Shown: positions 1 to 8,992, numbered from the stretch's first letter. The stretch is 64,000 nucleotides of DNA from JAOAPY01 sp038237475 (GCA_038237475.1 JBBRYS010000016.1:26436-90435), one strand, 5' to 3'. Notes: generated by a model from the letters alone, not told the origin. Program-made: numbers and translations.

Positions 1-423
1 GTTTCCCAGTGCCTCTTTGCCATGCCGACGCCTGGTAATTCAATTAGCCTGCTGGTCGCGCAAAAAGGAGATACGGCCGGCGCGATTGAACCCCGGGAGT
101 TTTGGCAGGAAACATTTCATCGAACGCAAGACGGTGACGCGGGCAAAGAACAAGGTCGCGAGAGAGATAAAGCGTCGGCCAAAGTTGCGGCCGAACAGCA
201 GAAAACTCAGGTGAATGAGAAGGCAGAGGGAAAGCCGGTCGCGCACCAAATGGTCCCGAGTGTTGGGGATGAAGCTTTCTGGACTGGGAACCGTATGGGT
301 GGCGCCTTATATGTTTTGAAGGGAGATACCTATCTGAGAATCAGCGTTGGTGGCCCAGGCGACCAGCTGGCCAAAATAAGAAAAGCATCAACCTTGGCAC
401 AATTCGCTCTCAAGCATCTCTGA
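1..423 (+). CDS. Hypothetical protein, C-terminal part (gene runs off the left edge)
   Basis: The reading frame is open from base 1, so only the end of this gene is in the window. An in-frame ATG at 22 could be internal. The visible part has a charged, Gln/Lys-rich stretch followed by a compact C-terminal block containing GDEAFW, GALYVLKGD and LRISVGG, ending in a helix. That block resembles the end of small uncharacterised secreted proteins that I cannot tie to a named family. No function is assigned. A PLP enzyme gene follows after about 100 bases on the same strand. Confidence 0.6.
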   Translation, partial: VSQCLFAMPTPGNSISLLVAQKGDTAGAIEPREFWQETFHRTQDGDAGKEQGRERDKASAKVAAEQQKTQVNEKAEGKPVAHQMVPSVGDEAFWTGNRMGGALYVLKGDTYLRISVGGPGDQLAKIRKASTLAQFALKHL

Positions 424-521
424 ACGATTATCGCCGGCCAATCAAGCTATCCTCTAAAGACTCTTTTTTGTTAATCTGACGACGTATTCTTCTTACATTC
501 GTTTCTCGACAGGAATATTTA

Positions 522-1727
522 ATGGAAAGCGAGCAGCCCGATAAAAAAGGCTTGCACGGGCAGTCAACCATTGCTGTCCATGGTGGTGAACGGCCAGCAG
601 AGCATCCCCATGGAGCTGTTGTGGCTCCTGTCTTCCACTCGGCCACTTATAGCTTCAAGGATTTTGCTGAGATGCGGCGGTACGCTCGCGGAGAGTTACC
701 GGAAGAGTTTTTCTATTCACGTTACGGCAATCCCACCGTGGCTGAAGTTGAAAGGAAGATTGCAGAACTAGAAGGAGCTGAAGCCTGTGTGGTCACCTCG
801 TCTGGTTCGGCGGCCACTTTTACGGCGCTGGTTGCAGCTTGTGAGGCCGGAGACGAAATCATTGCGTGTAATTCGATTTACGGCGGCACCGTAAAAATCA
901 TGACAAAAATCCTGGGTCGCTTTGGCGTAGGCTCACGGTTTATTGCTCTCGATCAAATCGAAGCACTGCCGACGCTGGTGGGCGAGCGCAGTAGAGTCTT
1001 TTGGTTTGAAACTCCGGCCAATCCGATTAACCGGATTGTCGATCTCGAGCAAGCGGCAAGCCTCGTCCGTCAGACCCAACTGCTTTCGATTGTGGACAAC
1101 ACTTTTGCGAGTCCCATTCTGCAGAAGCCACTCGACTTTGGCATTGACGCTGTTATGCACAGCGCGACCAAATACCTTGGAGGTCACTCCGACCTTACGG
1201 CAGGCGCGGTTGCCGGCTCCAAAGAATTTATCGGTCGCGTACGGCAGGCTGTAGTCGCCATTGGTGCGACTCTTGATCCGGCCGCCGCCTACCTGCTGGG
1301 ACGCGGAATGAAAACGCTTGACCTGCGGGTACGTGCGTCCTGTGACAATGCGTTGCGCCTGGCCCGTGCATTACGTGGCCATGCCAGGGTGGCTCGCGTT
1401 TATTATCCTGGACTTGAAGACGATCCAGGATATGAGATAGCAAGGCGCCAGATGAAAGGATTTGGCGGAGTCGTTGCAGTAGACCTGGTCGGCGGCGAAC
1501 GCGAAGTAGAAAAATTCTACGATGGTTTGCGACTGGCGCGTCCGGCGCCTTCTTTAGGTGGCGTCGAAACCCTGGTTAGTTATCCATTGTATTCGTCGCA
1601 TGCGAGTTTTTCAGATGAGCAACTGCGCGCGGCCGGTGTCTCGGCTGCTACGGTCCGGTTTGCTGTGGGAATCGAGGCAGCTGAGGACATTATCGCGGAT
1701 GTCATGGGGGCGCTGGCGGCAATTTGA
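522..1727 (+). CDS. Cys/Met metabolism PLP-dependent enzyme (cystathionine/methionine gamma-lyase family)
   Basis: A 401-residue fold type I PLP enzyme of the trans-sulfuration family. These enzymes add, exchange or eliminate sulfur groups on Cys, Met or homoserine derivatives in the cytoplasm. The PLP lysine is Lys217 in the block HSATKYLGGHSDL. Other family marks are YSRYGNPT near residue 66, a SSGSAA phosphate-binding turn, and VDNTFASP before the lysine. Length is normal for the family. Sequence alone does not separate methionine gamma-lyase, cystathionine gamma-lyase and O-acetylhomoserine sulfhydrylase; the YSRYGNP and GGHSD blocks occur in all of them. A small unknown gene overlaps its 3' end. 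Confidence 0.9.
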   Translation: MESEQPDKKGLHGQSTIAVHGGERPAEHPHGAVVAPVFHSATYSFKDFAEMRRYARGELPEEFFYSRYGNPTVAEVERKIAELEGAEACVVTSSGSAATFTALVAACEAGDEIIACNSIYGGTVKIMTKILGRFGVGSRFIALDQIEALPTLVGERSRVFWFETPANPINRIVDLEQAASLVRQTQLLSIVDNTFASPILQKPLDFGIDAVMHSATKYLGGHSDLTAGAVAGSKEFIGRVRQAVVAIGATLDPAAAYLLGRGMKTLDLRVRASCDNALRLARALRGHARVARVYYPGLEDDPGYEIARRQMKGFGGVVAVDLVGGEREVEKFYDGLRLARPAPSLGGVETLVSYPLYSSHASFSDEQLRAAGVSAATVRFAVGIEAAEDIIADVMGALAAI

Positions 1728-2025
1728 GGTTTTGTTTACACAGCTCGAAATAGTTTCTGTTCATTCAGATTTGGAAGCGGCTTTGGAAATCAATCTTTTG
1801 CTAGCTCTCGATCGTCGCGAACAAGCTGCGCTGCAAGCCGCGCTGCTCACTCACGGGGCGCCTGACTGCCTGGTCACCATGGCGTTGACGGGCGCCTGCA
1901 AGATCTCTTCGCTGGCTGAGGCGCATCAGTTGCGGCGCTGGCTCATCGAAGCGCGTACGGGTGATGATTCGGACTTTGCTTCCCTGAATACAATTGAGCG
2001 CGCTTTAGAGAAGTTTGGTATTTAG
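1699..2025 (+). CDS. Small hypothetical protein between a PLP enzyme and larA
   Basis: About 108 residues if it starts at the ATG at 1699, which overlaps the end of the upstream PLP gene by 29 bases. The open frame reaches further upstream, but that part lies inside the PLP gene and looks like a shadow. The protein is predicted helical and rich in Leu, Ala and Glu, with no signal peptide, membrane segment or metal motif. Tight packing between two genes on the same strand suggests one operon. I do not recognise the family. A GTG or TTG start slightly downstream is also possible. Confidence 0.5.
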   Translation: MSWGRWRQFEVLFTQLEIVSVHSDLEAALEINLLLALDRREQAALQAALLTHGAPDCLVTMALTGACKISSLAEAHQLRRWLIEARTGDDSDFASLNTIERALEKFGI

Positions 2026-2055
2026 TCGCTGTCGCAACAAAGCTTGCCCCAGGTT

Positions 2056-3318
2056 ATGAGTGAGATCGAATTAGGCTATGGTCCTGGCTCGCTGCGTTTT
2101 GCTTTTGACGAAGAGCGTTATCGCGTGCTCGGCGCGAACACAGCGGCCGACCACCCTCTCTCTGATTTTGAGATCGGCGAGGCACTTGACGCACCGATCG
2201 GATCCCCGGCGCTCGAAGAAATTGTTTCTGCTGGAGAGTCAGTTCTCATCACAGTTTCCGATGCGACGCGGGCCACTGCGAGCGCGCAGGTTGTGAATTT
2301 GCTGGTGCGCCGTCTTATCCAGGGCGGCATCTCGCCGGGCGACATCGCGGCAATTTTTGCCACAGGCATTCACCGGCCGGTGACCCACGCGGAAAAGCTT
2401 TCCCTTCTGACACCCTTCATCGTCCAGCGGATCCGCACAATTGATCACGACGCGTATGATTCACGCCCCCTGGAGTTGGGGATGATGGCCGGCGGTGAAC
2501 CGATGGAAGTCAATCCCGCCCTCAGGGAATTCGATCTCGTGATAATCACAGGTGCGGTGGGATTTCATTACTTCGCCGGATTTACCGGAGGGCGCAAGTC
2601 CATCTGCCCCGGCCTGGCATCGGCGAAGACCATTGCAGCCACGCACAGGCTTGTGCTTGATTACGAACGCGGCGGACGTCGCCCCGGTGTCGGGACAGGC
2701 TTGCTTACCGGTAACGCCGTGCACGAGGCGTGCGATTTTGTTGCGGAACAGGTTAGCCCGGCTTTCAATATCAGCACCGTAGTCGACGAACAGGGTCGCG
2801 CTGTTCGTGTTTACGCCGGGCATTGGCGCGCCTCTCACCGCCTTGCGTGCGATGAATATCTGCAGCAGCACCGGATAGAACTTGAAGCTAAGCGAGACCT
2901 CGTCGTCGCCAGTTGCGGCGGATTCCCCTGGGATATCAATTTGATCCAGGCGCACAAATCACTTGAAATGGCCGCTCAGGCTTGTCATGAAGGCGGCACG
3001 ATTGTTCTGTTGGCTCAATGCAAAGATGGATTGGGTCGATCAGATTTCCTGAAATGGTTTGCTGCAAGAAACTCAGGCGAGTTGGAAGCTAGACTGCGCG
3101 AAGGATATGAGGTGAATGGACAGACTGCCTGGTCGTTACTGACCAAGGCAGAAAGGTATCGCGTTTACCTCGTCTCAAGTTTGGAGCCTGAAGACGTGCG
3201 TCTCATGAGAATGACTCCAGTGGCCTCTTTGGCAGAAGCCCTACGGCAGGTAGATGCGCCTCTCCAGGGTTACATCATGCCGCGTGCACCCGCGCGGCTT
3301 CCAGTACCGAAGGATTGA
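2056..3318 (+). CDS. larA: LarA-type nickel-dependent racemase (DUF2088 family)
   Basis: About 420 residues matching the lactate racemase catalytic family, which uses a nickel-pincer nucleotide to racemise or epimerise 2-hydroxy acids. The pincer-binding signature is present: FHYFAGFTGGRKS with its lysine, the preceding His, and a second His in AATHRLV that would ligand nickel. SDATRAT and ATGIHRP are the other conserved blocks. The ATG at 2056 is preferred over an in-frame TTG at 2044. No larB, larC or larE lies nearby, so cofactor synthesis must be encoded elsewhere. LarA homologues vary in substrate, so lactate is only the default guess. Confidence 0.85.
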   Translation: MSEIELGYGPGSLRFAFDEERYRVLGANTAADHPLSDFEIGEALDAPIGSPALEEIVSAGESVLITVSDATRATASAQVVNLLVRRLIQGGISPGDIAAIFATGIHRPVTHAEKLSLLTPFIVQRIRTIDHDAYDSRPLELGMMAGGEPMEVNPALREFDLVIITGAVGFHYFAGFTGGRKSICPGLASAKTIAATHRLVLDYERGGRRPGVGTGLLTGNAVHEACDFVAEQVSPAFNISTVVDEQGRAVRVYAGHWRASHRLACDEYLQQHRIELEAKRDLVVASCGGFPWDINLIQAHKSLEMAAQACHEGGTIVLLAQCKDGLGRSDFLKWFAARNSGELEARLREGYEVNGQTAWSLLTKAERYRVYLVSSLEPEDVRLMRMTPVASLAEALRQVDAPLQGYIMPRAPARLPVPKD

Positions 3319-3397
3319 TTGTCAATGGATCTGGCACTAGAATGTACCCACAACGCAAACAAAAGAAGGTCGATACTCTGCGTCGAGGAGACATAGC

Positions 3398-3991
3398 TTG
3401 AAAAACAGAACTCTTTCATCGTGCGTGATATTCCTGGTGTTAAGCTCGATAACGGTTTCAGCCCAGCAGGCTACGCGTCCGGCTGAGCAGCGCGCGCCCG
3501 TAATGCAAGCAGCCACTGCTTTCGATTCGTCGGGGACCCCGGCGCTGGAAGCCACGCTGAGGACTACGAACCTCGAGGGTGCGCCGGACGCACCGGTAAG
3601 GAACGTGCGCATCGTCATCAAGAATGTGAGTACGTCTTTCCTCACTTATGTTTCCGGCATCGTGACTTTCTATGATTCGACCGGCGTCCGCTGTGGCGAA
3701 GGCCTGTTCAAGGTGGACGCACTAACACAGAATGAATCTGCTGAAACGGACGCTCCGGGTTTGCGCATCATCTGCGCGCCCACATCCTGGCGAGTAGTGG
3801 CTACCACACTTCTCCCGCGTGAAGCTGAGCAGACTTTGCTTCCCAAGGTTCAGGATGCAGTAACGCCGCCAATGGCTTCGAAACTTGTCATCAGCATTGA
3901 TGGTGAAGAGCATCCGATTCAGTTAGGCCGGCCGCTGGTGCTGAGTGTAGGAGCAAAACAGAAAACAATTACCGTGCGACCGGCGCCGTAA
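3398..3991 (+). CDS. Secreted hypothetical protein
   Basis: A 197-residue protein starting at a TTG preceded by a purine-rich GAGGAGA ribosome site. The N-terminus is a clear signal peptide: Lys-Asn-Arg, a hydrophobic core, then an SAQ cleavage-like site near residue 22. The rest alternates short beta-type segments such as VRNVRIVIKNVS and FLTYVSGIVTFYD, suggesting a small immunoglobulin-like or other beta-sandwich fold. Only two cysteines, near residues 98 and 127, could form a disulfide. It stands alone between larA and a metallothionein gene. No function can be assigned. Confidence 0.7.
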   Translation: MKNRTLSSCVIFLVLSSITVSAQQATRPAEQRAPVMQAATAFDSSGTPALEATLRTTNLEGAPDAPVRNVRIVIKNVSTSFLTYVSGIVTFYDSTGVRCGEGLFKVDALTQNESAETDAPGLRIICAPTSWRVVATTLLPREAEQTLLPKVQDAVTPPMASKLVISIDGEEHPIQLGRPLVLSVGAKQKTITVRPAP

Positions 3992-4067
3992 CGCCTGAGT
4001 GATCGCGGCGGTATTTGGCCCGAATTTACTATGACTCTTGAGATCACTTAATAAAGGGAGAATCCCA

Positions 4068-4217
4068 ATGTCAGACGATAAAACAACCTGTGCTCATCCG
4101 GCTTGTGATTGTGCGCCCGAAGAGGGAAGCAAGTATTGCGGCGAGTACTGCAAGGAGGCTGAGAAGTCGCACGTACTCGAGATCGGTTGTGGATGCGAGC
4201 ACGACGCCTGTCGTTAA
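4068..4217 (+). CDS. Bacterial metallothionein-like protein, copy 1
   Basis: A 49-residue cysteine-rich protein with an AGGGAGAA ribosome site 5 bases before the ATG. It has eight cysteines (C8, C13, C15, C24, C28, C41, C43, C48) and His at 10, 35 and 45. The order C-x4-C-x-C, then YC-x3-C, then GCGCEHDAC is the layout of prokaryotic metallothioneins of the SmtA/BmtA type, which bind Zn(II), Cd(II) or Cu(I) in thiolate clusters in the cytoplasm. SmtA has nine cysteines, so one ligand differs. A second gene of the same family lies at 39438-39584. No metal-responsive repressor gene is adjacent. Confidence 0.88.
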   Translation: MSDDKTTCAHPACDCAPEEGSKYCGEYCKEAEKSHVLEIGCGCEHDACR

Positions 4218-4458
4218 GGACAGTCACTGAATTCCCGAACGTTTGTTAACAGTTGAGCAGCCATTCCAACTGCTACCGCCTCACAATAAGACTCTGCCTG
4301 CCATTTGCAACAAACTCGCAATCTCTTCGAGTCCCCGCACGGCAACTCGCCACCTATCCTTTAACATCTTGAAACAGTTGGATAGCAACCAATGTCGTAA
4401 CGCGAGTTCTATCTCATTTCAATGTGCCACCCGACTGTACAAGTATTAAAAGGGGAAA

Positions 4459-5262
4459 ATGATGATGCATAAAGTGGTACTGGTATTTACAACGATCCTT
4501 CTTTCAGTGGCTGGCGTTTCCGCTCAATCAGCGGGAACCCTTGCGGGCGCCAGCAGTTCTACCTCGGCCAGTCATGGGAAAAACAATGTACGTCTTGAAT
4601 CAGGCACCCAGCTGAGCGGGACTCTCCAGTCGGCGCTCGACGCGCGCAAGGCCCATGTGGAAGATCAGGTAGTCCTTAAGACTACTGAAAATATCAAGTC
4701 TGGTGGGCAGGTGGTTGTAAAGAAAGGCGCTCGTTTGATCGGACATGTGACCTCGGTTGCGCAGAAAACACGGGAGAACAACGAGTCGCACATTGGAGTT
4801 CTATTCGACCAATTGCAGAGCGGGTCACTCTCGCTACCGATTTCCGCGACCATAACCTCCATCACTCAGGCACAGGCCCAAATGCAGGGAGATGCCTTTG
4901 GAGCCGATAGCTCGTCAATGGCTCGTGGCAGCGGCAGCGTTCAAGGGCAGCAGGCTTCAGGTGGCAGCGGGGGGTTATTGGGTGGAGTTACAAATACTGC
5001 AACATCCGCGGTCGGTGGCGTAGTAAACGGCGCGACGACTGCGGTGGGAAGCACTGTTGACTCTGCTACAGGTGCGGCCGGTGAGACTATCTCCGGTGTC
5101 GGACGCTCGCTTGGTCGGATTCAAATCGCCGAGTCGAGCAGCACTCAGGCTGAGGGAGGTTCAATGCTCAGTCTGAACGGAGATAATCTGAAGCTGGATA
5201 AGGGAGTTACGTTTAAGCTCCTTGTCAGTCAATCCGGCGAGGTCGGCGCGGGCAGGAACTAG
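4459..5262 (+). CDS. Secreted low-complexity hypothetical protein
   Basis: A 267-residue protein starting at the first of two consecutive ATG codons, behind a GGGGAAA ribosome site. Residues 1-22 form a signal peptide ending in SAQ. Residues 45-140 carry a beta-rich region with LESGTQLSGTLQSALDA and KKGARLIGHVTSV, reminiscent of beta-barrel segments seen in TrbI-like proteins; this resemblance is weak. Residues 145-220 are Gly/Ser/Thr/Ala-rich with repeating AVGG and ATTAVG units. A rho-independent terminator follows directly. Function unknown. Confidence 0.72.
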   Translation: MMMHKVVLVFTTILLSVAGVSAQSAGTLAGASSSTSASHGKNNVRLESGTQLSGTLQSALDARKAHVEDQVVLKTTENIKSGGQVVVKKGARLIGHVTSVAQKTRENNESHIGVLFDQLQSGSLSLPISATITSITQAQAQMQGDAFGADSSSMARGSGSVQGQQASGGSGGLLGGVTNTATSAVGGVVNGATTAVGSTVDSATGAAGETISGVGRSLGRIQIAESSSTQAEGGSMLSLNGDNLKLDKGVTFKLLVSQSGEVGAGRN

Positions 5263-5289
5263 TAGATTTAGTCGAGGTTGAATCCGAAG

Positions 5290-5321
5290 GGCGACGAGTG
5301 CGTTCACTCGCCGCCTTTTTT
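5290..5321 (+). terminator. Rho-independent terminator
   Basis: An 11-bp stem (GGCGACGAGTG / CACTCGCCGCC, one A-C mismatch) around a CGTT loop is followed by six T residues. It sits 27 bases after the stop of the secreted protein gene and should end that transcript. A second small hairpin, CCGCC-TTCA-GGCGG followed by GCTTTT, lies at about 5341-5360. Confidence 0.85.
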
Positions 5322-5441
5322 ATAGTGTGTGCTGGGTACCGCCTTCAGGCGGGCTTTTGCATCACGTATGCCCTGAATAGAATCGGGTATGTTAGGCTTT
5401 GACAGTTGCGATTGATTAAATAGGAAACTATCGACTAAGGA

Positions 5442-6011
5442 ATGCTTTCGATCCTTCTAGAATTACAGCGCCTGAAGAACCTGGACCGCACCGGATGGTC
5501 AATGCGCGGGCTTGCCCCCGGCACGGAATCGGTGGCGGCGCATTCTTTTGGCGTGGCTGTAACTGCCATGCTGTTGTCGGAGCAGTTGAACACTCGGGGG
5601 ATCAGGATTGACGCGGCTCGCTTACTTAAAATGGCGTTGCTTCACGACTGGGCCGAGACCCGGATCGGCGACATGCCGCGCACAGCCGTGCATTACTTCG
5701 GCAGCGAAGCACGCAAGAAAGCAGAATTGGCAGCGTTCGAAGATATCATTGCCGCATCGGGAGACGCTGCACCTCTCTGTCGCGAGCTCTATCAGGAGTA
5801 CGAGCAAAGGTCGAGCATCGAAGCGAGACTCGTGAAAGCGGCGGATGTGATCGATCTGCTGGTACAGGTTCTCGCTCTGGAAAGGGCGGGAGCCAGGGGA
5901 CTCGAAGAGTTCTGGGACATTGGACATTACGGCGATTTTCAACTCGAAGGGCCCGCACTGGAGGTTGTCTCTGAGATGCTGACGGAGATTCTAAACGCGA
6001 GCGTAGATTAG
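5442..6011 (+). CDS. HD-domain hydrolase (YfbR/HDDC2-like nucleotidase)
   Basis: A 189-residue HD-superfamily phosphohydrolase. The metal ligands are visible: His34 in AAHSFGVAV, the paired His-Asp in LLHDWAETRIGD near residues 68-69, and the distal Asp in KAADVIDLL. The E-T-R-I-G-D continuation is typical of 5'-deoxynucleotidase YfbR and HDDC2, which dephosphorylate deoxynucleoside monophosphates in the cytoplasm. Length agrees with that family (about 190-200 residues). The substrate is inferred from family resemblance only. The PGPGW-type membrane protein gene follows closely on the same strand. Confidence 0.85.
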   Translation: MLSILLELQRLKNLDRTGWSMRGLAPGTESVAAHSFGVAVTAMLLSEQLNTRGIRIDAARLLKMALLHDWAETRIGDMPRTAVHYFGSEARKKAELAAFEDIIAASGDAAPLCRELYQEYEQRSSIEARLVKAADVIDLLVQVLALERAGARGLEEFWDIGHYGDFQLEGPALEVVSEMLTEILNASVD

Positions 6012-6068
6012 GAAGAGGGAAGGCGAGCGCAAGGCAGAAAGGATCTTTTGCAGCTCGTCAGTCACGAA

Positions 6069-6497
6069 ATGAAATACATATTGATAGCCACATTTGTCTC
6101 GATAACGATTAAGAAAGCCATCCTGGCCTCGGTCGTGTTTGTCGTGACGTTCGCTGTCAGCCTCGGGGTGATTACTTTGATTCTCGTAAGTCTGCCCCCC
6201 ACTTATTTTCAGGAGTCTCATTCACGGGTCTTCTGGGAAGATCGGCATCCATATGTGCGCTGGGCTGGTCTCATCGGGAAAAACGCTCTCGGAGTTTTGC
6301 TCGTACTGCTGGGAATCCTGATGTCCTTGCCCGGTATTCCCGGTCAGGGGATCCTGACAATCCTGTTGGGAATCATGCTCCTGGATTTGCCCGGCAAGAG
6401 GCGAGTGGAATCGAAAATACTCAAGCAGCCGAAAGTCTTAGCAAAGATTAATCGATTGAGGCACAGATTTAGCAAGCCGCCTTTGGTGCTGGATTGA
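6069..6497 (+). CDS. Small membrane protein of the PGPGW family
   Basis: About 142 residues with two strongly hydrophobic parts: an N-terminal helix (LASVVFVVTFAVSLGVITL) and a second around LGVLLVLLGILMSLPGIPGQG. The block LPGIPGQGILTILLGIMLLD followed by PGKRR and an IN-x-LR-x-RF tail fits the putative transmembrane PGPGW family, whose role is unknown. An upstream in-frame TTG at 6048 is an alternative start. Lys/Arg after the second helix suggest a cytoplasmic C-terminus. Confidence 0.75.
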   Translation: MKYILIATFVSITIKKAILASVVFVVTFAVSLGVITLILVSLPPTYFQESHSRVFWEDRHPYVRWAGLIGKNALGVLLVLLGILMSLPGIPGQGILTILLGIMLLDLPGKRRVESKILKQPKVLAKINRLRHRFSKPPLVLD

Positions 6498-6691
6498 TTA
6501 CTTGTGATTCCGGATGGGCCGACCCTGAGGTAGATAAAATCACCACTTTTGGTGGAGCTGAGTTGCAGTCCAGACCATGCGGTCAGGGCAAAAACGGTGC
6601 GTTGACAACAAAAAATCTCTTTGTTAGCTTGATTTCTGATTTATCAAACCCCTGTTTTACGGTGTCTGGTTGTGCGCGCAAAAGCTGCTTG

Positions 6692-7762
6692 ATGATGCTG
6701 AATTTCCTTCGTAACGTGAAGGCGCGACTGCGACCAACACTGCTGGTGCTTTTTCTTCTCGGCGCGTTGTCCCTGAGTGCTTGCAGTGGCATCGTCGGAA
6801 AGCTGGCGCGTAAACAGGTGGGAGTGCCCCAGCTTCTAACACCAATAGCCAACGCCAACACTGCGCAGCTCATTGCAGAAGTTAATCGAATCGCCGCCGT
6901 CAGGTCGATTCACGGTAAGCTCGATATTCAATTTCAGGACACCTCGTTTGCATCCGCGGGCATTGCTGAAAAGTATCGTTCCGCAGATGCAAATCTTACT
7001 GTGCAGCGTCCGGGAAAAGTCTACCTGGTAATTCAGTTTGCGCTCGTCGATATTGCGCAGATGACGTCCGATGGCGAACATTTTCGGGTTGCCTTATTGA
7101 AGGGCGATGAAAAATACAAGCGCTTTGTAAAGGGTACAAATAACGCCACCTATGGTGAGCTGAAACCCGTTGACCATATTCATAAGTCGGACAAGGGGAA
7201 AATGGCTCCGGGAGATGCCGTTAACACTCTCTCAAATCTTCGCCCGCAACACTTGACTGATGCTTTGCTGCTGTGGCCGATTCCGCCGCCTGCCGAATCC
7301 GGGCTCTTATATTCCCAGTCGGAGTCCTATGAGGAAGAACCTGACGAGCGGCCAGAAGCAAAGAAGAATGCGCGGATAATGCGCAGTTATTATTTGCTGG
7401 ATGAGTTGGCGCGAGTTGGCCCTGGTGAGGCGCGCTTGAAACGTCGGATATGGTTTGATCGGGTGGGGAGTATCCGGCTGGCCAGGCTACAAACTTTCGA
7501 TGACCACGGTTCCCTTGAGACAGACGTCTCATACAGCCAGGAGAAAATCATCGGCAGCGAAAGCACTGCGCGATTAGCTTCACGAATTGAGTTGACGCGC
7601 CCTAAAGATCAATACAAATTAAGTCTTATCTATCAAGATCCAGAGTCGGTGAACATCGATAAAGAATATTCTGATGGCGTGTTTGTGCTCGAGAATAAGT
7701 GGCAACTAACGGAAGTCGATCTCGATGCGAAGAAAGATTCACCTGTGAAGACTACTCCCTAG
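6692..7762 (+). CDS. Lipoprotein with LolA-like / DUF4292-like features
   Basis: About 356 residues from the ATG at 6692; the open frame extends upstream to 6494 but that part has no coding look. Residues 1-30 form a lipoprotein signal with lipobox LSAC, so it should be anchored in a membrane. The body has strands such as RSIHGKLDIQFQ, NLTVQRPGKVYLVIQ and IAQMTSDGEHFRV, a pattern like LolA-fold lipoprotein carriers and DUF4292 proteins; this is a fold-level guess. It ends 30 bases before a LolD-like ATPase gene, and a LolA-like gene lies further on, so the group may handle lipoproteins or hydrophobic envelope molecules. Confidence 0.7.
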   Translation: MMLNFLRNVKARLRPTLLVLFLLGALSLSACSGIVGKLARKQVGVPQLLTPIANANTAQLIAEVNRIAAVRSIHGKLDIQFQDTSFASAGIAEKYRSADANLTVQRPGKVYLVIQFALVDIAQMTSDGEHFRVALLKGDEKYKRFVKGTNNATYGELKPVDHIHKSDKGKMAPGDAVNTLSNLRPQHLTDALLLWPIPPPAESGLLYSQSESYEEEPDERPEAKKNARIMRSYYLLDELARVGPGEARLKRRIWFDRVGSIRLARLQTFDDHGSLETDVSYSQEKIIGSESTARLASRIELTRPKDQYKLSLIYQDPESVNIDKEYSDGVFVLENKWQLTEVDLDAKKDSPVKTTP

Positions 7763-7792
7763 TTGAATCATCCTACTATTGACCGGTGACTA

Positions 7793-8485
7793 ATGAGAAC
7801 GATTCTAAACGCTGAGAATTTAGTTAAGACCTTCAAGGTCGGCAAAGTTGATGTGCCGGCTTTGCGCGGTATCTCACTTGAGGTGGAGGAAGGTGAGTTC
7901 CTCGCTATTATGGGCCCTTCCGGTTGCGGCAAATCCACCATGCTGCATCTTCTGGGTGGCCTGTTGAGTCCAACCAGCGGTCGCATAATGGTTGATGGAG
8001 AGGATTTAACTGCAGCATCTGATGCGCGCCGCACCGACATTCGCCGGCGCAAGATCGGCTTCGTCTTCCAGCGCTTCAATCTTTTTCCCACTCTGACTGC
8101 GGAGGGGAATCTGCGCCTGGCAGAGAAAATTCATGGTAGCGGCTCGGACGATCCGACCCGCCGCCGTGAAGTCCTGAAAATGCTGCGGCTGGAAGATAAG
8201 ATGCATCACAAGCCTCTTGAATTATCGGGGGGCGAACAACAACGCGTGGCGCTGGCCCGAGCTATTGTTACCAGACCGGCAATCATTCTGGCTGATGAGC
8301 CGACCGGGAACCTGGATTCGGAGAATTCTGAGATTGTCCTCAACATGTTTCAGGAGCTGAATTTTCGTTTCAATCAAACCATCGTAATGATTACTCATAA
8401 TCCTGAAGCTGCAGCAATGTGCCGACGAATTGTGCAAATGCGTGACGGTCATATTGTCGAACCTGCCTTGAGTGTGCAGTTGTAA
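7793..8485 (+). CDS. ABC transporter ATP-binding protein, LolD/MacB type
   Basis: A 230-residue ABC ATPase with Walker A GPSGCGKST near residue 41, Q-loop FVFQRFNLFP, signature LSGGEQQRVALARA, Walker B IILADEPTGNLD and the H-loop ITHNPE. The ADEPTGNLD form and overall length point to the LolD/MacB/FtsE subfamily, which powers mechanotransmission from the cytoplasmic face to a periplasm-facing permease. No FtsX-like permease gene is adjacent; the next gene codes for a single-helix protein. Flanking lipoprotein and LolA-like genes support a role in lipoprotein or envelope transport. Confidence 0.9.
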   Translation: MRTILNAENLVKTFKVGKVDVPALRGISLEVEEGEFLAIMGPSGCGKSTMLHLLGGLLSPTSGRIMVDGEDLTAASDARRTDIRRRKIGFVFQRFNLFPTLTAEGNLRLAEKIHGSGSDDPTRRREVLKMLRLEDKMHHKPLELSGGEQQRVALARAIVTRPAIILADEPTGNLDSENSEIVLNMFQELNFRFNQTIVMITHNPEAAAMCRRIVQMRDGHIVEPALSVQL

Positions 8486-8578
8486 GCGCGTTGATCGAGC
8501 ACTTCACGCCTTTCAAGCCCAACATTGATTTAATCCGCCCATGGTGTGAAAATTGCTGCTACTGTTGAGTGCAGTGCG

Positions 8579-8920
8579 ATGAAGTCTATTCTGAACATCA
8601 TTAAGAAAGCGTTTCTCTGGTCTTACCCACGCAACACATGGCAGTGGGACGTGTTTTGTGTGCTCATCCTGATCTTCATTTTCATGACACCAAAAAGCTG
8701 GTTCACAGCTAGCAAACCGCATCAGTCGTTGGAGCATCAAAACGGCTCTTTTTCAACTGTTCTGGTTGGACCCGAAATTGTTGAAAATGAAAAGGATAGC
8801 GGCCGTCTTGAGGAACACATCCGAGTCCTTACCGGGCGCGCCGAGGCCCGGATCCTGGCGGTCAGGGCCCGACAGGACGGAACCGGTAAGACAGTCGGAT
8901 ATGAAGTTGACATACGCTAA
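8579..8920 (+). CDS. Small single-pass membrane protein in the Lol-like group
   Basis: About 113 residues from the ATG at 8579; a GTG at 8546 would add 11 residues. A Lys-rich start leads into one hydrophobic helix (WDVFCVLILIFIFMTP), then a mostly polar C-terminal part of about 70 residues with the charged run ENEKDSGRLEEHIRVL. The topology suggests a membrane anchor with a soluble domain. It lies between a LolD-like ATPase and a LolA-like gene on the same strand. I do not recognise the family. Confidence 0.65.
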   Translation: MKSILNIIKKAFLWSYPRNTWQWDVFCVLILIFIFMTPKSWFTASKPHQSLEHQNGSFSTVLVGPEIVENEKDSGRLEEHIRVLTGRAEARILAVRARQDGTGKTVGYEVDIR

Positions 8921-8992
8921 CATTCACCTATAATTAACCGCCGTTTCCGCTTAGGTGGGGAAATAGCTTTCTTTTTAGGCAGAGGAGTTTTT

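Noticed and set aside
4300..4360. TTCGAGTCCCC resembling a tRNA T-arm
   Set aside because: No matching acceptor, D or anticodon stem around it.
6494..6691. Upstream extension of the lipoprotein gene
   Set aside because: The extra 66 residues are without membrane or family features, and the lipoprotein signal starts at the ATG at 6692.
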